From Collybia mongolica (lineage: Eukaryota; Basidiomycota; Agaricomycetes; Agaricales; Clitocybaceae), in contig JAAXNY010000006.1 in assembly GCA_013420905.1 (NCBI GenBank), forward strand, positions 1,922,001-1,986,000: 64,000 nucleotides of DNA, given 5' to 3'. Below the pieces are notes generated by a model, which ran no database searches, was not told where the DNA came from, and saw only the letters and a list, made by a program, of their open reading frames with translations. Positions 23,334 through 34,957 of this stretch are shown here, in pieces (within the stretch, counting starts at the first letter, position 1; every line of letters starts with the position of its first letter). The translations under genes and the position numbers were made by a program.

Positions 23334-24552
23334 TGAAAAGGGGGCTCCTGGGCTATAAGTGTGCTGATGCTATGCAATGTAATCTCTTACACACACACAC
23401 ACCAAATCTAATAATCAACACACAAACAGTAGGAACTGCCTGTTTTGAGTTTGGGTTCAAGTGCTTGGAAGCACTAAGCTTTGAATAGTACTAGGCAAGG
23501 CCTTTTCCAATGATCTCCCAACAGGTTTGATTTGGACAAAGCCTTAACACAAGTTTAAAACTTGCTAGGTATATTTATAATATCTTTCAATCCAATAGAC
23601 TGAGTACCAAGTGTACATTCAATTATTAATGATCCCAAGTGGATCTATAAGTCCAAGTGACTTATTAAACAAACAGTGCCAAGTGCACTAAAGGCCAAGT
23701 GCCTAGCAATTCCAATGGACAATGCAGTACTAAGTTCCAAATGAACTAGGACTCTTCAATTCTGTGATCTCTTTACACAATTCCAATCAAGACAACTTGA
23801 AGCAATCTGATCCTTAATTTGGGCATGCAATAGTGTTTTAAACAAATATGATTTGTATACTCTATAGTAGCGCAAACTGGGGGCAAGATTCCTTCTTTTT
23901 GCACTACTCATCTATAGTCTATTTATAGTGTACAAACTAAATATCATAAGGAATTGTAAATTTTATACGGAACTGCACTCCCCTGTGCCAAGGATCTTGT
24001 ATTTAATGCTGACTTGTCCTCTACAACTTGGCGCACATGCCATGCATGCCAATTATGTCATTACTTGTTACTTAGCCAATATTGAAAGAGCTGGCTAAAC
24101 TCTTATCAAGGCCTGACCATGCACTTGGTTATTTAAAACAGCGCGGCACTGTCTTTTACTTCTCCTGATCATTCTGGTTGTTATTTACAGTGACCTGTTT
24201 CTTCCAGTAGTTAATACCAAGTGCCCCTGACTAGGCTTGGGTTGTGCAAGTCCCAAATTTACAATTACTTCTCCTATTAATGATGATCCCCGGACTAATG
24301 ATATCATACTACAATGGTTACTTATGAATTAAGATACCGAGGTTGTAACCAGGCATGGTGAATAGGACTAATAATAGGCTGTACTCATAGTCCTCTGTAC
24401 TGATAGTGTATTATCCATTAGATTAGTTCACTCTGATTAGCCGTCTTGGAGCTCGACTCTAATCCTCTATTACTGTTTACTTGGTTATTAGAAATGATAC
24501 TAATAGCCTTACTTGTTGACTTTATAAGTGCAAACAATTTTGGGCCCTATCA
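23334..24552. repeat. LTR of gypsy copy 1 (pol-side)
   Basis: It begins TGAAAAGGGGGCTCCTGGG and ends GGGCCCTATCA, about 1219 bp. It aligns along its length with the LTR at 50359-51574 and is followed by the pyrimidine tract TCTCCCCCA, the complement of a polypurine tract for the minus-strand element. It carries a short AC-dinucleotide run near 23390. Many CpG sites of the copy 2 LTR are TpG or CpA here. Confidence 0.85.
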
Positions 24553-25004
24553 TCTCCCCCACACCACAAATGTAGACTGTCCTCAGTCTCTGTTTGCTGG
24601 CATGTTGATCCATTACTTCAGGTTTGCACATGTCTAACCATCTAGTACAAGGTTGCAATGGTTCCTGCTTTTAGACAGGTAGGCGCGCAATGTTGGGATC
24701 AAGCCTAGAGGTCTACTTTCCATCAGGATTGTGACAGTTATATACTTCTCCTGAGAGAGTACTTGACATTCAGACATCACTTTACAGATATTTCAGTCAT
24801 CTGAGCATTTCTTTTGTTATGTTTCTGACACTTCAGCAAGGGATTGGTGCTCCTGCTTGTCCTTTAGAGCTTCGCAATGCAGGGTTGTGGATTTAAAAAG
24901 CTCTTGCTTTTGCTATGTTTTAGACAATTTGGACTTTACAGCCCATTTCTAAACTTCTTCGCTATTCGCATTGCTCAACTGCTCCAACCCTTTTTCCAAT
25001 AAAC
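24553..25004. promoter_or_regulatory. Leader between LTR and gene A, copy 1
   Basis: About 450 bp starts with the polypurine-tract complement and is conserved in copy 2 at 51575-52024. No coding frame is convincing. It presumably holds the gene A promoter or 5' untranslated region. Confidence 0.45.
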
Positions 25005-26959
25005 ATGTCTTCTACTTCCACCTCTGCTATGGCCTGCACTCTGTGCTTGCCTTCCGCACTATCTCTTTTGCTTTCCAATGTGATTTTACTGGCTGAGGGC
25101 CGTTCCCCTGCTATGGTCTACATGGACCAGCCCATCCCTTTGTTCTCTGACCTCCTCAAAGATGCCGAGGGCAATGTCTTTGTTGCCATGGAACAAGGGT
25201 GGATTATCATGGCCAAAAAACTTGCACCCCATATGGACCATCAGGGGCCCCTTGACCTTGATGATTTAATTGACTTCATTGATCATTGCTCCTTGCTGAT
25301 TGTACGCCCATCTTTTACTTGTTAAAACCTTTTACTAATTATTTATTTACTGGTCCCAGGACGCAATCACTGGCGTGGTCCATGGCGCGCGCTTTTCACT
25401 ACCATACCTGGCTATTCTCCTTCTGTGCGTGCTTCACCTTCAGGTGATGCACCTCCTGGTTGAAGCGCGCAAAGCCTCATGGTCTTCCAGGCGTACAGTT
25501 ATATCAGCTGACCTGGGGACCAATTCCATTCTTCTGGTGAATGGCTTGTTTACTTCTTTACTCTGTCCTTGTCATACTGATTACTTTTTACTTTAGGGTC
25601 AGGCTCCCACAGTGGAGCAAGTCCTGGACCAGGTGGGGTCGCGCTACAAGCACAACAATGGTGATAGTATCTTCCAAGATACTTTCCTTGTCCCCCCTTG
25701 CATGGTTGGTGCGCCGCGCTGCTACCATCAGTACTGGGACAACTGGTCCGCCACGCCCTTGCCTGCGCGTTCCCCAGTTTTGACACCCGCAGTTCATTGA
25801 TTTCTACTTTTATTACTTTTCTTTTGTTGTTGACTTATTTTAATAGCCCCTTAAGAGGAAATGCAATGCTGGGCACAAGGGCAAAGGCCGCACAGTTCCC
25901 CAGGTATATTGCCTTTACTACAAGAGCTTTATATTATTCCTGACTGGATTTCAAAATTCTAGTCTGACATGTCACGCACCCGAGGGGCTGGCAGTGATTC
26001 CATGCTGCGTCCCACAGAGGCGGGCCCTGTATGTCTCTTTTCTATTTTAAACCCAATTTATCTTTACTTATTTTTATCTTTCTAGTCCTCCGGGCAGCCA
26101 CCAGTTAGCAATGAGGTCCCTGAGCTTCGGCTCTTTGATCAGGAGATCACACGCCAGCTGGCTCAAGAGGGATTTGCGGAGTTGTTGCCTCCCGTGGCCC
26201 TTTCTCCTCATCGGTTGCGGAAGACCACTCGTTCTAGGGATGGGGTTCAGGTGCCATGCCATAAGCATGCGCTGGTTCCCAACCGGGAGCCTATGCCACT
26301 ACAGTCTCCTATCACATCCCTGTTGTCTGACCTTGTGCCTCAGCGCTCAACTGTATGTTTATTATTACTTTATTTCTTGTTACTGATCATTCTTACTAGG
26401 TTGGCTATCCTTGCACAATGTGTGCCACCTGCGGTGACATCAAGTGCTCCTTCAATGGTTGGGGTAAACCATGTGTTGAATGCACTACTGCTAAGAAGGG
26501 GAAGTGTAGCTTCAGCCTCACTCCCCAGAAGTGCACCAGGCTCTGGGAGGATCTGGGGCCTATGCTTGGTGCGGGCATCTCCAGTAAGCCATGTTCTTTT
26601 TGTCTTTTTGTTTACTAATGATTTTACTTATTCTACTAGCGGTTGCTGAAGCATATGCTCAGCTGGATGATGCAGACACTCTTGCCACGGAGGTTATTCA
26701 GGCCGCTAACCGTGCGCTGGAAATGCGCAACTCTTTGTTGGCACGCATAGTCAACACCATTGGTAGGTTATACAAGGAGGAAGGCCTGGAGGGCCTTCAA
26801 AACCTCTTGTTGACTATGCCAGCTACAGAGAGCGCTCTCCTCTTCTATGCAGAGTTTCAGAACCTCCCTTGGCCACCCTCAGAGGACAAACCAGAGGTGG
26901 ATGACAGCTCTTTGTCATCAGCCTCCTCTTCGTCCATGCCTGATAGTGAGGAGGAGTAG
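25005..26959 (+). CDS. Retrotransposon accessory gene A, copy 1 (Zn2Cys6-like cysteine cluster)
   Basis: This is the older copy of the gene at 52025-53974, in the same place and antisense to pol. The start is MSSTSTSAMACTLCLPSALS. Later exons carry VHGARFSLPYLAILLL, APTVEQVLDQVGSRYKHNNG and LRLFDQEITRQLAQEGFAEL-like text. The cysteine cluster is YPCTMCATCGDIKCSFNGWG followed by KPCVECTTAKKGKCSFSLTP, and the end is an acidic PDSEEE. I saw no obvious nonsense change across its eight or so exons, despite many CpG transitions (for example R to C or H changes such as TRGDIE to TCGDIK). The extra cysteine in the cluster comes from such a change. The frame staying open in a copy whose gag and pol are broken is notable. 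Function is unknown. Confidence 0.7.
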
Positions 26960-27653
26960 CTGCACCGCGCCCCCCCCATTTATTTTTATCTACTTGTGTT
27001 TTCCTGGGCCCTTGTGCCCTTATATTTTACTTATTCCCCTGACTTTTGTTGGACTTCAATGAAAATTGAAGTCCAACACACATATTTACATACAGTCCCC
27101 CAGACTATAAACAATACAACTGGTTTTTCCGTTGTTCTATTGTTTTTGTAAGAAAGCTTCCGACTTTGCACTGGCTACTTAAGTTATAAATAGTGCTTGG
27201 TTAATTCTGGTGCAATCCTCTCGATCATTAAGACCGTGGCGCGATCGCTGACTTTTATAGACAATCTATTTCAATCCTTGTAAAGTTGATAGGCTTTTCC
27301 AAATCAATTTTTGCTTATACCCATCTCCCCCTCAACACTGAATACAACTGTCCCAGTTGTCATGCAGACACTGTTGCACTTCACATGGATTTTTATGGAG
27401 CTCCTTTTTTTTTTTTTAAATTGGGCTCAGTATTTCAATTAGGCACACGTCTCAGACATGTTCAATTGAAATGTACAAATTTTCTGGGGTAGAACATGCA
27501 CAACAAATGAGAGGCTGGGTAGCACTTCCCTAGTTGTAGAGGTATAAAAAGGGCATTGGCCGTGCTATTTTTCAAAAGACATTGCCAGACTTTATTATAC
27601 TCTTGTTACAATGTTCTGTTTCAAGAAAAAACACCAATTTCCTCTGCATCATT
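26960..27653. promoter_or_regulatory. Spacer between genes A and B, copy 1, with TATA box
   Basis: The spacer is collinear with 53975-54668. TATAAAAA at 27543-27550 lies about 105 bp before the gene B ATG. A poly-T run near 27410 is longer than in copy 2. No coding frame was recognised. Confidence 0.55.
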
Positions 27654-27885
27654 ATGACTGGCCTCCACAACTATCAAGACATCAAGAACTTCAAGATGGT
27701 CCAAGCTCAGTGGAACACCTTTCAAGCTCGTTTATCAATGGACACCCTTGTTGAACAAAGGGTCAGTGTCTGGAAGTTAGGCAAAACCATGGTACACTTT
27801 TTACCAAATAAACATATAATGCTGTTATCATAACCACTTTTACAATTTACAGTTACTCCTCAGTACTTCACACTCCCCCACATCC

Positions 27886-28115
27886 TGCAGAGGATTCTGA
27901 GCGGAATCCGATTGGAATCCAGAGGAATGCAGGAAGATTTTGAAAAAGTTTTAAAACAGAAAATTCCTTTGAGGAATTCCGCAATATTCCGCTCGGAACA
28001 CAGAATTCCGATTGAAATCATCGGAATTCCGCAGAATTTTGAGGAATTTCTTACAAAGTGTGGAAGAAGAAAATTCTCAAAGGAATTCCGCAACATTCTG
28101 CTCGGATTCTGATCG
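27886..28115. repeat. Left subterminal repeat array of the KDZ element
   Basis: Dense copies of CGGAATCCG, GGAATTCCG and close variants occur in both orientations, for example near 27900, 27975, 28000, 28020, 28085 and 28110. The motif is nearly palindromic. Such subterminal arrays are commonly transposase binding sites. Confidence 0.75.
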
Positions 28116-28184
28116 GAATTCATAAGTTTTAAGTCAAAACAGTCAATAAAGTCAACAGTATATCTAACATTTTCAAGTACTAAA

Positions 28185-30513
28185 TTACTCTCTTTCAGCC
28201 TGTCTTTTTAAAATCTGTTGAGTATGATAAAAAAGCATAACATGGATAAACCAATCAAAGTTTTCTCCAGTCATTCTTTTCATGATAGATTCAAATCCAC
28301 CCAACCATGCATTGAGTTGTTCACAAGCCTGTTTTAAAATTAATAAATATTAAAGTGTGTATAAACAATACTTACTTGTGTATTGAATGCACACTTGTAG
28401 TAAGGATTGCCTTGATTGTCCTGAGCCACAACAACAAGATTTGGTGCAGAACCATTCAAGGGTGCTGGATTACACCATTTTCGACACAAGTAATCTGAAG
28501 TACAATGATTCTTATAATGATAAACATCAACAATTAATCTTGATGTATCCAGCCAATCATTGTAAATGGGATTGGCAAGAGCAGTTCAAAGTACCAAGCA
28601 AGCTTTGTCAATGCAGATATAGGATGGTCGAGTTTCTTTCTCAGGATAAACTTTATTTAAAAAGTTGAGAATATTGGTTGGAGATTCAGAACGAGCAAAT
28701 TTTGTCCAAGCTACCACAACACCACAAGGTTTGCATATATTTTCAACACAGTAGAACTGAGCAGCAGTAAAGTAATTTGATTGTATAGTGGTATCATTAT
28801 TATCTTCATCATGTGGCTGAATATAAGATCTTTGTTGTGGTTGCCAAGGTTGATTCTCATTTGCAGCTCTTTGCAATACTCTGCGAGCACCAGAAAAGTT
28901 ATCCCGAGTTTGTCTTTGAACATGTCTCTGCCAGTCTGGCTGATGTTCAGCACAAGCCTGAGTGCCATGAATTTTTCCAGTATTACAGTTTTTAACACGA
29001 CATTTATCACCATATTCAATGTCATGCTCATGGCAAAAGACACCTCCACGCATGTTGAACAGTAATTGTGAACAATTTTCAAAAGCACAATGTTGTACAC
29101 CCATAACAATGCCATCCATGGCAATCATATTACATATGCCAGGATTTCCAAGAGGATTAACAAAGTTAACAAGTGGTAGATTTTGATTGGTAGCATTTTC
29201 CACTGCACGTTGTTGATCAAGAGCAGCATCAAGAGCAAATTCACCCATTAGAACAGGAACAGGAGCATTTTCATCAACATTAACAACAGCAGCAGGATCA
29301 TCTCCAGTTAGAAATTCAGCATGTTGTTTATATGGTTGAGTACATTCAGTACAAACATGATCAGTAGCCAAAGCAATTTTTCCATCTGAGCATAGTTCTT
29401 GATATGCTTTTTGAGTTACTTCTTCAATAGAAATATTATCATCCAGAACCAAGGTTTGGTCAGATGCAGCAGCAATCATGCGAGTGGACTCTTCAACAAA
29501 CACTTTCCAGACCTGCCGATGGCTCAGATTTAGTCCAGAATTGGCAAAGCTATTGTTCCAAAACTCCATATAAGCTGCAGTAGATCCATGAAAGCTATAT
29601 ATGGCATTTAGAACTGTTTTGCCAAAATGCGATCAACCCAAAGTGCTTGACCAGCTTTAAGATATGGAGCTGACTCCAAATATAATCGTTTAGCTGAGTT
29701 GTTGTCAAGTGATCGTTCATGATCAGCATAGTATATAGTGTTGCATTTGAAACATTTCCCAGAAACAATATAGGCTTGATCATGAATAGTAGTGCCTTTG
29801 ATAAGTTTAACACGAGGAATATCAATGTTCCGAGTTTCACGTTTGAGTACATGAAAATTGCAAGATATTGTCAAGCACACAGGTGTATTTGGAGCCAATA
29901 TATATATTGGTTCAATAGCAGCATGAGAAACAGATTTGAGTTTGCCTTTGAATTCATTATTTTTCCGCACAGGATACAAGTGTAACATTTGAGCAAATCC
30001 ATCAAGTTGTTTGCTCAAGGCATTAATTCTGCTTTGTTCATTTTTTTCTTTAAACATGCTTGTTTCAGGAAAAAACAATGATGCATCATTGCCTAGCAAT
30101 TGTATCATGATAAAGGCAAGAGAAGTCATCCAACCAGTGAAAGATAAACGACCAGATGTCATATCTTTAGCATGAAGACTAAGCAAATCTGTGTTGTTGG
30201 TCATTGTGAGCAAAGCCATAAGTACAGTACTCAGTGGAATTTCAGAATTGAAATTCTCTGATACAAAGATACTGAATTCCTGAAATGAAATATCAGGAAA
30301 CCTTTGTTCAGGATTATAAGCACAAGTGACTGGCAGCCATGTCAATGCCAGAATGATCCAAAGAGATTTGAATTGATCCAAAATCAAAATGCAAGCAGAG
30401 ATCTCAGTCCAGAGCCAAAAGAATGCCACAGCTAGCCATGAAGAACAGAATGCATACAAGGCCTGTAATATACTACTAAAAGTTAAACAAAAATACAAAC
30501 AAAAATTTATCAA
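28185..30513 (-). pseudogene. KDZ transposase with CxC5/CxC6-like cysteine clusters, disrupted
   Basis: From right to left, an N-terminal part (ISFQEFSIFVSENFNSEIPL, then GRLSFTGWMTSLAFIMIQLL) leads to a cysteine cluster with SGKCFKCNTIYYADHER. Next come MEFWNNSFANSGLNLSHRQV and a second cysteine/histidine-rich block with VCTECTQPY, CAFENCSQLLFN, GVFCHEHD, CRVKNCN and CAEHQPDWQRH. The catalytic part has PCGVVVAWTKFARSESPTNI, YICIDKACLVL, VDVYHYKNH and ACEQLNAWLGGFESIMKRMT near 28310, and it ends ILKRQAERE at 28185. The cysteine clusters match the CxC5 and CxC6 clusters known beside KDZ transposases. A TGA at 28586-28588 (CGA expected) and a one-base frame break near 29615-29620 inactivate it. 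The 5' end near 30470-30513 follows an intron acceptor. Confidence 0.85.
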
Positions 30514-30527
30514 ATTGTATCAACTTA

Positions 30528-33287
30528 CTACTTCTTTGGTTTTACAGCTTTTGAACTTTGACCCTTCTTCCCCACTTTAGGTATGTTCTCTGCATCACGC
30601 CCTCCAGAACTTGGTTCCACAGCCTTAGACTTGCCCTTCTTTTTGCTAAACTGTTTCTGCACTTCTTCAACCTTTTCATCATCCTTGGACTTTTTCAAAT
30701 CCTCCCCCTGCCCACGCAAAAACTTGTGCAGTGATCCAAGGTTATAATCATCTGCAGAAAATCCCCAAGTTTCTTCATCAGAAAGACGGTCTTCAGTATT
30801 TTCCAACCAGTCTATCAGAGCTGGATATTTCTCAACAAACTTGAATGGTTCATAATTTGAATAGAAATAAGAGGTTGAAGCAAAGATTCCTTTCAAATCA
30901 GCCAGTTTGGCAGCACCTTTCCAGGTGAGAGCATCCTTCATTTTCTGTATTAGCACGACAGAATTCTTTGTATTTTGCATATGCATAACGCAAAGTATGG
31001 TTGCCACGATCCAGATAGAAGTGTTCAATCTCCAACTGCATAATCATAGATTGCTGAACAGATGTGAAGTGAGCAACTATGTCAGACTCAGATGTGTTGT
31101 TTGATGTAGATAGTTCAGTTTTAGAAGGCACAGAAACAGTTGGAACAGAAGAAGTTGGAACTTGTGTAAAAGTTGAGGATTCAGATGATTCAGTCTAAAA
31201 GTGTTTTTATCAGAGATATACTTCAATAAATAAAAGTAGTAAAACTTACAAATAAATGCAAAACATATCCATGATCATCATACTTCCAATCCACCATATC
31301 ATCATCTGAAAGTGCAGCACTGTAGTGACCCTTAATGTCCCAAGTTTCTTGATTTGTATATACATAAATCCGGTGATTGTCATTCTTAATAGGCGAGTAG
31401 AGATTGCCCAATTTGTAAAGAACAGGACCAAGGGAACTGTTAACTGGAATCTGGATGGTCATAGAAGACTTCATAGCCCTTGGATTACTATGCTCAGATT
31501 CCATAGACTTATACACACAAACAACACCATTGACATTGGGTTGTGCAACAGGTTGGTTATCTTCAAAATCAGCATGGTTCATAGCATTCCCCAATGCCTG
31601 ACCACGAATGAAACCACCCACAGTACGAGATGCACCCTGCAGAGAATTCAAGTCTCCACCTACAGTGTAAGACGAACTCAAATCTGCACCATGAGGAGAC
31701 ATATCAATATCCTGGGGCTCAACACCACCTGGAGATTGCATTTCTATGTCTACACTATGCTTAGGTGGGGTATGTGGTTCTACATTCTCAGATGATGGGG
31801 GTAGAACATCCCCAGACACAGAAACTGGGGGCACAGCCTCCCCGAGACCAGAAACTGGGGGCACAGCCTCCCCAAGACCAGAAACTGGGGGTAGAGCCTC
31901 CCCAAGACCAGAAGATGGGGGTAGAGCCTCCCCAAGACCAGAAGATAGGGGCAAAGCCACAAAAGACTGATCTAAAGAAATAGAAACTAAACATATGATT
32001 TATAGAATCAGAGTAAGTTTAACAGGTGTTATAAAATAAAATCTTACTGTTAGTACCAGCAGGTGACGGGGCACGGGAGACGGCACAGGATGGGGCAGCT
32101 GACGAAATATGAGAGACACCATGGGAGGAAGGGCCGCCGGCAGAGGCGGCGCGGGAGGGGGCACAAGAGGCCGTGGCGGAGAGGCCAGGGGGGGCACGGG
32201 AGGTGGAGGGGGCACGAGAGGCCGTGGTGGAGGGGGCGCGAGAGGCCGTGGTGGAGGGGGCGCGGGAGGCGATGGTGGAGGGGGCGCGGGAGGCCGTGGT
32301 GGAGAGGCCAGGGGGGGCACGGGAGGTGGAGGGGGCACGAGAGGCTGTGGTGGAGGGGGCGCGGGAGGCGATGGTGGAGGGGGCGCCGGAGGCTGTGGTG
32401 GAGAGGCCAGGGGGGGCACGGGAGGTGGAGGGGGCATGAGCGCCGTTGTCACTGCCCTGGGCGTTCTCATTGTCATCCCAGTCTTCCTCAGCGTCCTCCT
32501 CATCCCCATCTTCCTCGTCCCCGTCTTCCTCGTCTTCCTCGTCTTCTTCGTCTTCCTCGTCCCCGCCTTCCTTGTCCCCGCTGGCCTTGTTCCCGTCCTC
32601 CTTGTCCCCGCTGGCCTCGTCCCCGTCCTCCTTGTCCCCGCTCGTTTCGTCCCCACTCACCTCGTCCCCACTCGCCTTGTCCCCGTTCCCGTCCTCGTCT
32701 CCGTCCTCCACTCCTCCCTCCTTTTTCCCCTTGTTCTCCTCTGGTTCGCTGTCGCTGGCAGTCGGGGGTGCCACCTGGCGGGCACAACCAGTGCCCCCCG
32801 GCTTTGACGCTTGAGGCCCCTGGGAAACGTCAGCGGCTGCACACGGGGGCAGCACAATTGGCATGCCGCTTTCTTCGAGCATGCGCTCGGTCCTGGGGGG
32901 AGGCCGTTTTTGTGAGAACAAGAAAAGTATATGAATTGAAAGACTCACTTTGTGAGGTGAGATAAGGTGGGGCTGGCCTTGCCCTTGACGCCCGTTTTAC
33001 CGCAGGTGGTGGCCTTTCTGGTGCTGCAGGTGGTGTGAGTAAGAATGAACATTTAAGAGGTGGCCAGGTACGCACCCTGCCTTCGGCTTGGCAGCGCTTG
33101 CCTTGACGGCGGCGGCAGCTTTCGTGCGCTTGCGGGCTTCGTCGTCCTTGTCGGTTGCTGAGGTGGCATGCTTGCGACCATGGGTGGAAGGCGGGGGCGT
33201 CACGCGGACGTGGCCGCTCCTTGTCGTCGGGCGTTCGGCTGCTTCGGCAGCGGCAGTGGTGGCGGCGGATTTGCGGGTTGTTGACAT
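30528..33287 (-). CDS. KDZ element second gene: low-complexity protein upstream of transposase
   Basis: The gene opens MSTTRKSAATTAAAEAAERP (ATG at 33287), rich in Ala, Lys and Arg. After introns it has APERPPPAVKRASRARP, an acidic Asp/Glu/Gly/Ser run (32750-32470) and a Pro/Ser/Ala repeat region (32440-32110). A 10-residue repeat of the form SGLGEALPPV follows (31950-31826). A more ordered part reads LGPVLYKLGNLYSPIKNDNH and HYSAALSDDDMVDWKYDDHG. The last part has MQLEIEHFYLDRGNHTLRYA and LADLKGIFASTSYFYSNYEP, with a Lys-rich tail to the stop at 30528. A frame change near 30965 lacks a credible intron and may be damage. Its stop overlaps a GTAAGT donor whose acceptor lies just before the transposase, so the two may once have been one gene. 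No function is known to me. Confidence 0.6.
31826..31950. repeat. 30 bp tandem repeat encoding SGLGEALPPV-type units
   Basis: Four to five direct copies of a 30 bp unit (GAAACTGGGGGCACAGCCTC followed by CCCGAGACCA and variants) lie in the frame of the KDZ second gene. Each encodes a ten-residue Gly/Pro/Val unit. The length is a multiple of three, so copy number can change without breaking the frame. Confidence 0.85.
32110..32440. repeat. GC-rich minisatellite inside the KDZ second gene
   Basis: Repeats of GGTGGAGGGGGCGCGAGAGG type units, with units near 24 bp and higher-order blocks near 108 bp, encode Ala/Pro/Ser/Arg repeats on the minus strand. Long open frames on all strands here (for example a 300-codon plus-strand frame at 32063-32965) are a by-product of repetition and base bias. 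Confidence 0.8.
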
Positions 33288-33435
33288 CGTGTTTTTGCAG
33301 AAACTTGATGGGTTGCTGGGTGCTGGGTTGCTGGGCCTCGGTGTGGTTGAGGTTGACAATGTGCCCATTGTTGATCGATGAGGTGGCCGATAAGTCACGT
33401 GACTAGACACGTGACCACAACGCGTCGTTACAACG

Positions 33436-33665
33436 CTCCGGAATTCCGTCCAGGAATTCCGATAGAATTCCTGTGGACTCTGTCGGAATTTCAGTGTTCT
33501 GAAGCCGGAATTCCTGTGGAATTTCATTCCGCTCGGAATCCGAGCGGAATCCAATCGGAATTTTTATCAATTTTTACAGCCATTTTCTATTACTTCTGCA
33601 GCCGAAATTCCGACAGGAATCCGCTTGGATTCCTGTCGGAATTGAGGATTCCGCTCGGAATCCAC
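33436..33665. repeat. Right subterminal repeat array of the KDZ element
   Basis: Many CGGAATCCG, CCGGAATTCC, AGGAATTCCG and related motifs lie in both orientations. They mirror the left array and end about 25 bp before the terminal inverted repeat. Confidence 0.75.
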
Positions 33666-34957
33666 TGGAAGATGTGGGGGAGTGTAAAGACCTCTTACTC
33701 CTGACTGAATCCAAAATGGTTTTGACGGAGCAGTCCTGGCAGAATGTTATCGGCGTCTGTAAGGCATTCCAGGGACTACAACATGTATACCCCGAGTTAC
33801 TTCAAGAGCCTGTCTACCATAACATTGTGACTCTTACTGCTGCTATTCACCGTCACTGTGAAAAGGTCTGCACTGAGCACCTCTCTCAAACCGCGGTGCA
33901 TGCTTTTTACCTTATCTTGTACTTTACTGTCCTTAAACTATGGTATCCTGGTACTAGGTCCCTGCCACTGGTGGCAACACAGATGGTACCGCTATTCCAG
34001 GCGAGGTTATTGCTGGTGGTGAATATGACAGTGACATTGACATGTCTGGTACTGACTCGGTATGTTTCTTTTTAGCTACCGTGCTGTCAGTGCGCAACAT
34101 ACTCAATGGCATCTCTTCTTTACTCAAGAATATGGTCATTGATTCCAGCGCTACAGCCAGTGCTGCTGTCTCTGGACCAGTGACTAGTCATCTCCTCAGT
34201 GAAGGACCAATCACCTGTAGTCAAAAAGAGAAGGAGAACATTAAGGTTCCCCACATCAAAAGGACTAAACCTGAAAAGGCTGCCATCAAGGTACCTTTTC
34301 TTGTTTTTACTCTGTCTATTACTTCGTTTCTTATTCTTACAGGATGGTAAATGCTCCGAGCTCAATTGTGGCAGCACTCTTTGTCCTAAAAAGCATATGA
34401 GGCAGGACGCCCCGGATGAAGATCCAAAGGCATCTGCAGAGGGTACATTTTCTAATAATAGATGATTCTAATTTTATACTGACTGTGTACAAGATACTCG
34501 CGTCTTTATTGACTTCTGTCCCTCCAAGGAGCACAATGTAGTCTTAGCACAGGTGCGCTTGATTGCTGACATGGGCAATCCCATGTTGCACACCAAGCAA
34601 GCCCTTGGTAGGATGCTTTTAAACTACTGCGCTGAGTTGGAAGAGATCAGTCATACGGTGTCCTTCTTATTGAAGTGTTGTGACGTCACTACAGACAAAG
34701 TCACCCGCCTTAACAGTCTAATGAACAAGATGGCTCTGGAGGGGGGCTCTAACAAGGCTGCCACTGCGAGTACTACTGGAGCCCATGACCAGGATGACAA
34801 TGACAAGGAGGAGGTAGCTCTGGCTGATGTGCCCTTGCCCGAGGTTGAAGATGACTTCATATCTGCTTGAGGGCAGTCCAATTAACTTCCTCCTTAGTTA
34901 TGGTGTCCCTCTCCACGCTCCTTTGTATTACTGTCTTTACTTGGCTTAACACTGTCC

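Larger units (their letters stand above)
27861..33694 (-). mobile_element. KDZ-superfamily DNA transposon (5834 bp) with 8 bp target duplication
   Basis: The left end is CAGTACTTCACACTCCCCCA. The right end, read as its reverse complement, is GAGGTCTTTACACTCCCCCA. The inner 15 bases (ACACTCCCCCACATC) match perfectly. TTACTCCT flanks the element at 27853-27860 and 33695-33702, and the undisturbed site is seen in gypsy copy 2 near 54870. Inside are a minus-strand transposase with KDZ-type cysteine clusters and a second minus-strand gene upstream of it. Both ends hold arrays of CGGAATCCG/GGAATTCC repeats. Kyakuja-Dileera-Zisupton elements are common in Agaricomycetes, and an 8 bp duplication fits the group. 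Confidence 0.88.
27654..34870 (+). pseudogene. Retrotransposon accessory gene B, copy 1, split by a KDZ transposon
   Basis: Exon 1 (MTGLHNYQDIKNFKMVQAQW, ATG at 27654) corresponds to copy 2 exon 1 at 54669. The intron's TTTACAG acceptor at about 27852 is followed by only eight exon bases (TTACTCCT) before the KDZ element starts. The rest of the gene resumes at 33703 with a second copy of those eight bases. It continues SWQNVIGVCKAFQGLQHVYP, ILNGISSLLKNMVIDSS, KRTKPEKAAIK, LGRMLLNYCAELEEISHTVS and EEVALADVPLPEVEDDFISA to the stop. The gene can no longer be expressed intact unless the KDZ element is removed. Exon text otherwise matches copy 2, with CpG-type substitutions. Confidence 0.8.

Noticed and set aside
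32063..32965. 300-codon plus-strand open frame rich in Arg, Gly and Pro, and several others in the same place
   Set aside because: Product of GC-rich tandem repeats that lack stop codons; the minus-strand frame joins with exons on both sides and is the likelier gene.
27861..33694. TET/JBP dioxygenase gene inside the KDZ element
   Set aside because: Some KDZ elements carry one, so I looked; no HxD dioxygenase motif is visible in either gene.
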